From RBG-16-66-20 sp039931635 (lineage in GTDB: Bacteria > Pseudomonadota > Gammaproteobacteria > Burkholderiales > SG8-39), in the NCBI GenBank assembly GCA_039931635.1, contig JBDTRO010000203.1, positions 1 through 10,446 of the forward strand: a stretch of DNA of 10,446 bases. Reading direction: 5' to 3'. Numbering within the stretch: the first letter of the stretch is position 1; the number at the start of each line of letters is the position of its first letter. Position numbers and translations under genes: made by a program. This document shows, one piece after another, positions 1 through 5,377 of this stretch. A model generated the notes under the pieces. It had not been told where the DNA came from and made no database searches. It saw nothing but the letters and a program-made list of their open reading frames with translations.

Positions 1-200
1 CGGGGATCGATGGGCAGATTGTCCGAGCTGAAGGCCATGAAGATGCCGTGCTGTTTCGCGGGCGTGGCGATGGAATTGTTGTGTGCGAGGCGCCAGTTGT
101 CGAGCGTGGAAATGTAGCGGCCTTCAAGATTGTAGAGGAAGTTGGGCTGCTGGACGATCATGATGCCGTTGTCGGCCATCGCCTTCATCGTGTCGTCCGG
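1..200 (-). pseudogene. Amidohydrolase (YtcJ / amidohydrolase_3-like) internal fragment
   Basis: Reading the minus strand from base 200 to base 3 gives 66 codons without a stop. The peptide includes GIMIVQQPNFLYNLEGRY and, near its end, HGIFMAFSSDNLPIDP. This resembles the C-terminal part of the metal-dependent amidohydrolase family related to YtcJ, where a Ser-Asp-x-x-Pro segment carries the conserved active-site aspartate; here it reads SSDNLP. I recognise the family from memory and cannot name the substrate. The fragment has no start and runs off the window edge. Its upstream side ends abruptly at about base 200, where plus-strand CorB-like coding begins. Plus-strand frames across this stretch give no family-like protein, so the minus reading is preferred. 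It is a broken gene or foreign sequence joined during assembly. Confidence 0.6.
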
Positions 201-732
201 CGTCCTGCACCTGCGCAAAGTGCTCGGGCTGCTGTTTTCCGGCGCGCTCGACCGGCAGGCGATCGAGGCCGTGCTGGACGAGCCCTACTTCGTGCCCGCC
301 AGCACGCCGGCGATCGCCCAGCTGCAGTATTTCCAGGACAAGCGCGAGCGCATCGGCCTGGTGGTGGACGAGTACGGCGAACTGATGGGCCTGGTGACGC
401 TGGAGGGAATCGTCGAGGAGATCATCGGCAAGTTCACGACCGCATTACCCTCGGCGGCGCCGGCACTGTCCTGGGACGAGGACGGCGCCGCGATGACCGA
501 CGGTGCGACAGCGGTGCGCGAGGTGAACCGCGCCCTCGGGCTGGAACTGCCGACCGACGGGCCGAAAACGCTGAACGGCCTGATCCTCGAGCACCTGCAG
601 GACATTCCCGAGGCCAACGTCTCGCTCAAGATCGCCGGCGTGCCGATCGAGATCCTGAGCGCCCAGGGCCGCGCCGTGAAGTCGGTGCGCCTGTTTCGGC
701 CCCCGGGCGGACCGGCGCCGGATGCCACTTGA
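199..732 (+). pseudogene. HlyC/CorC (CorB/CNNM-like) transporter, C-terminal part only
   Basis: About 177 residues match the C-terminal half of CorB/CNNM-type membrane proteins (DUF21, paired CBS domains, transporter-associated domain), which are implicated in magnesium or cobalt efflux or resistance. Recognisable homology starts with GVLHLRKVLGLL at base 199. It covers the end of the CBS pair, including ERIGLVVDEYGELMGLVTLE, a short acidic linker, and a CorC_HlyC domain with DGPKTLNGLILEHLQDIPE. Family members are usually a little over 400 residues. The DUF21 membrane domain and most of the first CBS domain are absent, replaced by unrelated antisense sequence. An ATG at 142 is in frame, but the residues it adds are translated amidohydrolase antisense and are probably not real. 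The TGA stop is at 730-732. The visible domain is well preserved with no internal stops, so the gene was probably intact before the join. Confidence 0.8.
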
Positions 733-749
733 AGTGATTTTTCCCACAT

Positions 750-779
750 TTGGCCAAGTCCTTGACTCGGCGCTAGAAT
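750..779 (+). promoter_or_regulatory. Possible pilC promoter
   Basis: The gap between the CorB fragment and pilC holds a good -10-like hexamer, TAGAAT (774-779). A weak -35-like TTGGCC lies 18 bases upstream (750-755). A better -35-like TTGACT (762-767) is only 6 bases from the -10 and cannot pair with it. TGGCCAAGTCCTTGAC (751-766) loosely resembles a sigma-54 site but has GA where the -12 GC is expected. This is motif reading only, with no experimental support. Confidence 0.3.
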
Positions 780-784
780 CTTTC

Positions 785-806
785 CTCACCCCGCGTTCGG
801 GGAGGG
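785..806 (+). promoter_or_regulatory. Leader hairpin touching the pilC ribosome binding site
   Basis: CCCCG (789-793) and CGGGG (798-802) form a five-pair stem around a CGTT loop. After an A/A mismatch it can extend by three pairs (785-787 with 804-806). The pilC Shine-Dalgarno GGGAG (804-808) lies six bases before the ATG, so the 3' arm overlaps it. If transcription starts just after the TAGAAT box, the hairpin sits at the mRNA 5' end and could affect stability or translation. No T-run follows, so it is not a standard terminator. A similar arrangement precedes zapD. Confidence 0.3.
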
Positions 807-814
807 AGTAGGTC

Positions 815-2038
815 ATGGCGACTGCAGCGGCGGCAAAGGGCGGACCCAAGGAATTCACTTTCCTCTGGGAAGGCAAGGACAAAGCCGGCAAGACCGTGCG
901 CGGCGAGATGCGCGCCGCAGGCGAGAACATGGTCAACGCCTCGCTGCGCCGCCAGGGTGTCGTCGTCTCCAAGGTCAAGAAGCAGAAGATGGGCGGCGGG
1001 GGCAGCGTGTCCGAAAAGGACGTCGCGCTCTTTACGCGCCAGATGGCGACCATGATGAAGGCGGGCGTGCCGCTGTTGCAGGCGTTCGACATCGTCAGCA
1101 AGGGCGCCTCCAACCCCGCCGTCGCCAGGCTGCTGGTGGAAATCAAGACCGAGGTCGAGACCGGTTCCTCCCTCGCGCAGGCGTTCCGCAAATACCCGCT
1201 GTATTTCGACACGCTGTACTGCAACCTGGTCGCGGCCGGCGAGGCCGCCGGTATTCTGGAAGCCCTGCTCGACCGGCTCGCGATCTACAAGGAAAAGACG
1301 CTCGCCATCAAATCAAAGATCAAGTCGGCGCTGTTCTACCCGGTGTCGATCATCGTGGTGGCGCTGGTCATCACCTCGGTGATCATGATTTTCGTGATCC
1401 CGGCGTTCAAGGGCGTGTTCGCGAGCTTCGGCGCCGACCTGCCCACGCCAACGCTGATCGTGATGGCCATCTCCGACTGGGTGGTCGGCAACTGGTACAT
1501 CATCTTCCCGGCGCTGGGCGGCGGGGTGTACGGCTTCCTCGAGGCCTGGAAACGCTCGCTGGCGGTGCAGATCTTCATGGACCGCATCAGCCTGAAAGCG
1601 CCAATATTCGGCCCGCTCCTGCGCAAGGCGTCGATCGCGCGCTGGACGCGCACGCTCTCCACGATGTTTGCGGCGGGCGTGCCGCTGGTCGAGGCACTGG
1701 ACTCCGTGGGCGGCGCCTCCGGGAACTATGTGTACCTGCAGGCAACGCTCAAGATCAAGCAGGAGGTGTCGACCGGCACCGCGCTTACCGTGGCGATGCA
1801 GAATGCGAACGTGTTCCCGGCGATGGTGCTGCAGATGTGCATGATCGGCGAGGAAACCGGCGCACTGGACGCCATGCTCAGCAAGGTGGCGGACTTCTTC
1901 GAGGCCGAGGTGGATGACGCGGTCGAGGCCCTGTCCTCCCTCATGGAGCCAATCATCATGGTGGTGCTCGGCACGCTGATCGGCGGCATGGTGGTCGCGA
2001 TGTACCTGCCGATCTTCAAGCTCGGCGGCGCCGTCTAG
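815..2038 (+). CDS. pilC: Type IV pilus inner-membrane platform protein PilC
   Basis: A 407-residue GspF/PilC family protein of normal length. PilC is the inner-membrane platform of the type IV pilus machine and couples the cytoplasmic ATPases PilB and PilT to pilin assembly and removal. Residues 12-55 form the N-terminal segment that reads EFTFLWEGKDKAGKTVRGEM. A glycine-rich linker (60-63) leads to two homologous GspF domains at about 70-195 and 272-400. Each has the repeated AGVPL motif (83-87, 287-291) and a GE-x-x-G motif (142-146, 345-349). Hydrophobic segments lie near 176-197, 221-240 and 377-400, as expected for three membrane passes. The ATG follows GGGAG at six bases. pilD begins nine bases after the TAG stop, so the two are probably cotranscribed. 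No pilB precedes it. GspF of a type II secretion system is the alternative, but the pilD neighbour and N-terminus favour PilC. Confidence 0.95.
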   Translation: MATAAAAKGGPKEFTFLWEGKDKAGKTVRGEMRAAGENMVNASLRRQGVVVSKVKKQKMGGGGSVSEKDVALFTRQMATMMKAGVPLLQAFDIVSKGASNPAVARLLVEIKTEVETGSSLAQAFRKYPLYFDTLYCNLVAAGEAAGILEALLDRLAIYKEKTLAIKSKIKSALFYPVSIIVVALVITSVIMIFVIPAFKGVFASFGADLPTPTLIVMAISDWVVGNWYIIFPALGGGVYGFLEAWKRSLAVQIFMDRISLKAPIFGPLLRKASIARWTRTLSTMFAAGVPLVEALDSVGGASGNYVYLQATLKIKQEVSTGTALTVAMQNANVFPAMVLQMCMIGEETGALDAMLSKVADFFEAEVDDAVEALSSLMEPIIMVVLGTLIGGMVVAMYLPIFKLGGAV

Positions 2039-2047
2039 GAACCGCTG

Positions 2048-2908
2048 ATGTCGGATCTGGGCGGGCTCACCCAGCCCGCCGTCTTTCCCTGGGTCGCGCT
2101 GGCCTTCGGCCTGTGCATCGGTTCGTTCCTGAACGTGCTGATCCATCGCCTGCCGAAGATGATGGAGCGCGCCTGGCGCGCCGACTGCGCGGAGCTCGCC
2201 GGGCAGGAGGCGCCCAAGGAAGAGCGCTACAACCTGTTCGCACCGCGCTCCTGCTGCCCCGGCTGCGGCCGCGACATCCGCGCCATCGAGAACCTGCCGG
2301 TCGCAAGCTGGCTGGCGCTGCGCGGCAAATGCGCGGGCTGCGGCATGCGCATCAGCCTGCGCTATCCCGCGGTCGAAATTCTGGCCGGCCTGGGCGCCGC
2401 CTGGTCGGCGGCGCACTTCGGCTACGGTGCCGCGGCATTCGCCGGCATGCTCTTCATCTGGGCCACCATCGCGCTTGCCTTCATCGACCACGCGACCGGT
2501 TATCTGCCGGACGACATTACGCTGCCGCTGATGTGGGCCGGGCTGCTGTTCGGCGCGTTCGGCGCGCTCGTGCCGCTGTTCGATGCCGTGATCGGCGCCG
2601 CCGCCGGCTATCTGTCCCTGTGGCTCATCTACTGGGCCTACCGCCTCGCCACCGGCAAGGAAGGCATGGGCTTCGGTGATTTCAAGATGAACGCGGCGAT
2701 CGGCGCCTTCGTCGGCTGGAAGATGCTGCCGCTGGTGATCCTGCTTTCCTCGGTGGTCGGCCTCGCGTTCGGCGTCCTGCAGATGGTGGCGGCGCGGCGC
2801 GGCTGGGATGCCGCCTTCCGCTTTCACTTCGGGCCTTATCTCGCGATCGCCGCCATCGTCGCGATGTTCTGGGGCCAGCCCATCATGCGCTGGTACCTGG
2901 CCAGGTGA
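2048..2908 (+). CDS. pilD: Prepilin leader peptidase / N-methyltransferase PilD
   Basis: A 286-residue family A24 peptidase of usual length. It is a polytopic inner-membrane enzyme that cleaves the leader of type IV prepilins and pseudopilins and then methylates the new N-terminal residue. The N-terminal domain has GSFLNVLIHRLP (25-36) and a zinc-binding tetracysteine set, C70-x2-C73 and C95-x2-C98. The two catalytic aspartates are D147 in AFIDHATGYLPDDITLP and D211 in the GxGD motif (GFGDFK). Cysteines and aspartates are spaced as I recall for Pseudomonas aeruginosa PilD, shifted by about two residues. Several hydrophobic helices fill 115-280, ending in FGPYLAIAA. AGGA (2038-2041), overlapping the pilC stop, lies six bases before the ATG. 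Nothing looks degraded, so it is expected to be active. Confidence 0.96.
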   Translation: MSDLGGLTQPAVFPWVALAFGLCIGSFLNVLIHRLPKMMERAWRADCAELAGQEAPKEERYNLFAPRSCCPGCGRDIRAIENLPVASWLALRGKCAGCGMRISLRYPAVEILAGLGAAWSAAHFGYGAAAFAGMLFIWATIALAFIDHATGYLPDDITLPLMWAGLLFGAFGALVPLFDAVIGAAAGYLSLWLIYWAYRLATGKEGMGFGDFKMNAAIGAFVGWKMLPLVILLSSVVGLAFGVLQMVAARRGWDAAFRFHFGPYLAIAAIVAMFWGQPIMRWYLAR

Positions 2909-2939
2909 GGGGCCTGCGTTGCGACCTGGGGCGCCCCTA

Positions 2940-3542
2940 TTGAGGCTCGTGATCGGCCTCACCGGCGGGATCGGCAGCGGCAAGAGCGCGGCCGCCGAGG
3001 AGTTCGCGCGCCTCGGCGCGACCGTGGTGGACACCGATGCCATCGCCCACGAGCTCACTGGCCCGGGCGGCGGCGCGATCGCGGAAATAAAGCGCCAGTT
3101 CGGCAGCGCGTATGTCGATGGCACCGGCGCCATGAATCGGAAGCGCATGCGCGACCTGGTGTTCGCGGACGGCGAGGAAAAGCAGCGCCTGGAAGCGCTG
3201 CTGCACCCCATGATCCGTGCCGAATCGGCGCGCCGAATTGCGGCGGCGGCGGGACCCTACGCCGTGCACGTGGTGCCTTTGCTGATCGAATCGCCGGACT
3301 ATCGCGAGCGCGTCGGGCGCGTGCTGGTGGTGGACTGCACGGAGGAGGTTCAGGTCGCGCGGGTACGGCAGCGCAGCGGCCTGCCGGAGGAGGAAATCCG
3401 CCGCATCATGGCCGCCCAGATACAGAGGGAGAAAAGACTCGCCGCAGCGGACGATGTGATCAACAATTCAGGCACCATTGCCGCATTGCAGCAACAGGTC
3501 CGGCAGTTGCACGAAAACTACCTCCGGCTTGCCCAAGGTTAG
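2940..3542 (+). CDS. coaE: Dephospho-CoA kinase CoaE
   Basis: A P-loop kinase of about 200 residues, normal for CoaE, which phosphorylates the ribose 3'-hydroxyl of dephospho-CoA with ATP in the last step of coenzyme A synthesis in the cytoplasm. The N-terminus MRLVIGLTGGIGSGKS contains the P-loop (8-16). DTDAIAHEL (D31, D33) follows, then a LLHPMIR motif, VPLLIES in the core, and a lid-like region with RQRSGLPEEEIRRIMAAQ. The frame is open well back into pilD, so the start must be chosen. TTG at 2940 gives the family-like N-terminus and has GGGG (2928-2931) eight bases upstream. GTG at 2949 would put the P-loop almost at the terminus and has poorer spacing. It begins 31 bases after the pilD stop, a pilC-pilD-coaE order common in proteobacteria. 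Confidence 0.94.
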   Translation: MRLVIGLTGGIGSGKSAAAEEFARLGATVVDTDAIAHELTGPGGGAIAEIKRQFGSAYVDGTGAMNRKRMRDLVFADGEEKQRLEALLHPMIRAESARRIAAAAGPYAVHVVPLLIESPDYRERVGRVLVVDCTEEVQVARVRQRSGLPEEEIRRIMAAQIQREKRLAAADDVINNSGTIAALQQQVRQLHENYLRLAQG

Positions 3543-3550
3543 AAGTCAAT

Positions 3551-3606
3551 TTGTGTTGATCGGCTAAATCACTCAGAATCCTCGCATTTTCGCCCTTCGG
3601 CGAGGG
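3551..3606 (+). promoter_or_regulatory. Possible zapD promoter and leader hairpin
   Basis: TTGTGT (3551-3556) and CAGAAT (3574-3579) are separated by 17 bases and could form a weak sigma-70 promoter, allowing zapD and later genes to be transcribed apart from coaE. Just downstream, CGCC (3591-3594) and GGCG (3599-3602) pair around CTTC. An outer CCTCG (3580-3584) can pair with CGAGG (3601-3605) as an alternative. The 3' side contains GAGGG, the only Shine-Dalgarno-like sequence before zapD. There is no T-run, so no terminator is called. This is motif reading only. Confidence 0.25.
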
Positions 3607-3610
3607 TCGT

Positions 3611-4375
3611 CTGGCCGTCATCACGTATGAGTACCCGCTAAACGAGCGCATCCGGACCTTGCTGCGCCTGGAGGATCTGTTCGAGCGTTCGCGCCATTTC
3701 ATCGCGCGCACCGACCCGCTCGACCACCATGTCGCGCTGCTGACCCTGTTTGAGATCCTCGAGGTCGCCGGGCGCGCCGACCTCAAGTCCGACCTGCTGC
3801 AGGAACTCGAGCGCCAGAAGCAGGTGCTGCATACCTTCCGCAACAACCCCGACATTTCCGAAGAGGCCCTGACGGGCGTGCTGCGCGACATCGAGCAGGC
3901 CTCCGCGGCCCTGTTCTCGATGACCGGCAGGATCGGCCAGTACCTGCGCGAGAACGACTGGCTGATGTCGATCAAGCAGCGCACCGGCATTCCCGGCGGC
4001 GCCTGCGAGTTCGACCTGCCTTCCTACCACTACTGGCTGCACCGGCCGGCCGAGGAACGGATCGGCCAGCTGGCCGCCTGGACCAGCCCCCTGTACCCGC
4101 TGCGCGACGGCACCGCCATCATCCTGCGCATCCTGCGCGAGTCCGGCAAGCCGCAGGGCCTCGCCGCGCCGCTCGGGACCTTCCAGCAGATGCTCGGCGG
4201 CAAGACCGCCCAGATGCTCCGCGTGCGCCTCGAGCCGGGCCTGCCCTGCGTGCCCGAAATCAGCGCCAACAAATATGTCCTGAACATCCGCTTCCTCGCG
4301 CAAAACGGCGAGGAGACGCGCGCCAAGACCGCCGACTGGGACGTCGGCTTCGAACTCACGTTCTGCAACCTGTGA
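3611..4375 (+). CDS. zapD: Cell division protein ZapD (FtsZ-binding)
   Basis: ZapD (DUF1342, formerly YacF) binds the C-terminal tail of FtsZ and cross-links protofilaments at the division ring in the cytoplasm. The frame shows the family N-terminus YEYPLNERIRTLLRLEDLFE. It continues with a helical region including HHVALLTLFEILEVAGR, then RQKQVLHTFRNNPDI, and a C-terminal beta-rich part with FDLPSYHYWLH. The first ordinary initiation codon in frame, TTG at 3659, would remove most of this conserved N-terminus. The preceding stop is TGA at 3557, and between them there is no ATG, GTG or TTG in frame. I chose CTG at 3611, four bases after GAGGG (3602-3606), giving about 254 residues against 247 in E. 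coli. GTC at 3617 or ATC at 3620 are other possibilities, and a GTG-to-GTC error is plausible. yacG starts inside its stop codon. Confidence 0.88.
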   Translation: MAVITYEYPLNERIRTLLRLEDLFERSRHFIARTDPLDHHVALLTLFEILEVAGRADLKSDLLQELERQKQVLHTFRNNPDISEEALTGVLRDIEQASAALFSMTGRIGQYLRENDWLMSIKQRTGIPGGACEFDLPSYHYWLHRPAEERIGQLAAWTSPLYPLRDGTAIILRILRESGKPQGLAAPLGTFQQMLGGKTAQMLRVRLEPGLPCVPEISANKYVLNIRFLAQNGEETRAKTADWDVGFELTFCNL

Positions 4376-4551
4376 AAGCGGTACCGTGCCCGCGCTGCGG
4401 CGCGCAGGCGCTGTATGCGCCCGAGAATCCCTGGCGCCCGTTCTGCACCGAGCGCTGCCGGCTGATCGACCTGGGCAACTGGGCCTCCGAGTCCTACCGC
4501 GTGCCCGTGCTGATCGAGCCGCCGACCGACGCCGAACCTGGCGACAAATAA
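4372..4551 (+). CDS. yacG: DNA gyrase inhibitor YacG (zinc ribbon)
   Basis: A 59-residue protein, slightly shorter than the roughly 65 residues usual for YacG, a zinc-ribbon protein reported in E. coli to bind GyrB and inhibit DNA gyrase. The GTG start shares bases with the zapD TGA stop (GTGA), so it is probably translated by coupling; no clear Shine-Dalgarno precedes it. The zinc ligands are C6, C9, C25 and C29, in VPCPRCG and PFCTERC. They are followed by the family signature RLIDLGNWASESYRVP and a short acidic tail. The coaE-zapD-yacG order is conserved in many gamma- and betaproteobacteria, which supports the call. The sequence looks intact, and cellular activity is inferred from the family. 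Confidence 0.93.
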   Translation: MKAVPCPRCGAQALYAPENPWRPFCTERCRLIDLGNWASESYRVPVLIEPPTDAEPGDK

Positions 4552-4564
4552 CCCACCCATCGCC

Positions 4565-5377
4565 ATGAGCCCGAAGCAGTTCGATCCGCAGCTGCAGAAA
4601 ATGGACGCTGATCTCGCGGGCTGGAGCGAGCCGGCCGAGCGCCTGCGCCAGGCGCTGAACCAGAACGAGCTCGCGCTTTTCTGCCAGCCCATCGCCGCGC
4701 TTACAGGCACGGTCCGCTTCCCGATGGCCGAGGTGCTGATCCGGCTGCGAGAGGAAGAAAAGGCGCTGCTGCCGCCGGGCGAGTTCCTGCCGGTGTTCGA
4801 GCACTACGGTCTGATGCCGGACCTCGACCGCTGGGTGGTGCGCAACGTGGTGCAGCATCTCGCGCGCGGGTCGCGCATCCCGCGCTTTACCGTGAACGTT
4901 TCCCGGCAAACGCTGGAGGACACGGCGTTTCCCAAGGCAGTGGCGCTGGAACTGGTGTCGGCGGGCGTACGCGGCACGGCGCTGTATTTCGAGATCAGCG
5001 AAGGCGATACCATCGACCGCCTGGATGCGGCGACCCGGTTCTCCAGCGCCATCCGCAGCGTCGGCTGCGGCGTGATGGTGTCGGGTTTCGGCCGCCGCAC
5101 GGCGACCTTCCTGCCGCTGAAAACCCTGCGGCCCGACTATGTGAAGGTCGACGGCGTCATCGTGCGCAAGCTGCTTACTGCGCCCGCCGCCGAAGCCAAG
5201 CTCAAGGCCATCCTGCGCGTCGGCGAAGTAATGGGCTTCCAGCTGGTCGCCGAGATGGTCGAGGACCAGGACATCCTGACGCGCCTGAAAGCGCTGGGCG
5301 TGGGCTATGCGCAGGGCTTCGGCATCCAGCAGCCGCACCCGCTCGAAAAGGTCGCCGGCTCAGCGCCAGCTTCCTGA
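4565..5377 (+). CDS. Degenerate EAL-domain protein, probably non-catalytic
   Basis: A 270-residue stand-alone EAL domain, the fold of cyclic-di-GMP phosphodiesterases, with no GGDEF, sensor or membrane segment visible. Kept features are the substrate-side FCQPI (39-43), AEVLIRL in place of EAL (E56), the asparagine in TVNVS (N111), E143 and E146 in FEISE, K194 and D196 in VKVDG, E230 and E233 in AEMVE, and QGFGIQQP (250-257). The usual DDFGTG loop reads SGFGRR (173-178), so both metal-binding aspartates are lost and hydrolysis is unlikely. It may instead bind cyclic-di-GMP or a protein partner, as FimX does for type IV pili; that role is inference from fold and neighbourhood. The ATG lies 13 bases after yacG without a recognisable Shine-Dalgarno. 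ATG at 4601 is a weaker alternative start. The 3' end overlaps the convergent Nudix gene by 18 bases. Confidence 0.88.
   Translation: MSPKQFDPQLQKMDADLAGWSEPAERLRQALNQNELALFCQPIAALTGTVRFPMAEVLIRLREEEKALLPPGEFLPVFEHYGLMPDLDRWVVRNVVQHLARGSRIPRFTVNVSRQTLEDTAFPKAVALELVSAGVRGTALYFEISEGDTIDRLDAATRFSSAIRSVGCGVMVSGFGRRTATFLPLKTLRPDYVKVDGVIVRKLLTAPAAEAKLKAILRVGEVMGFQLVAEMVEDQDILTRLKALGVGYAQGFGIQQPHPLEKVAGSAPAS

Noticed and set aside
142..201. ATG at 142 as a true start of a short CorB-like protein
   Set aside because: The first 19 or so residues come from sequence that reads as amidohydrolase on the other strand, so the ATG is in frame by chance at the join.
48..737. Long plus-strand open frame of 229 codons at the left end
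   Set aside because: Its arginine- and alanine-rich translation is the out-of-frame shadow of the CorB fragment and shows no family-like sequence.
751..766. Sigma-54-type promoter before pilC
   Set aside because: The spacing fits loosely, but the -12 element has GA instead of GC, so it is mentioned only as an alternative to the weak sigma-70 reading.
785..806. Rho-independent terminator after the CorB fragment
   Set aside because: The hairpin is real but short, is followed by GA-rich sequence rather than a T-run, and overlaps the pilC ribosome site.
2808..2939. Early start of coaE inside pilD
   Set aside because: The frame is open there, but the added residues are a pilD shadow; TTG 2940 gives the normal CoaE N-terminus.
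1313..3211. A 632-codon minus-strand open frame under pilC, pilD and coaE
   Set aside because: It runs antisense through three clearly conserved genes, and its His/Arg/Ala-rich translation matches a GC-rich shadow frame.
3638..5338. A 566-codon minus-strand open frame under zapD, yacG and the EAL gene
   Set aside because: It is antisense to three recognised genes, low in complexity, and has no motif.
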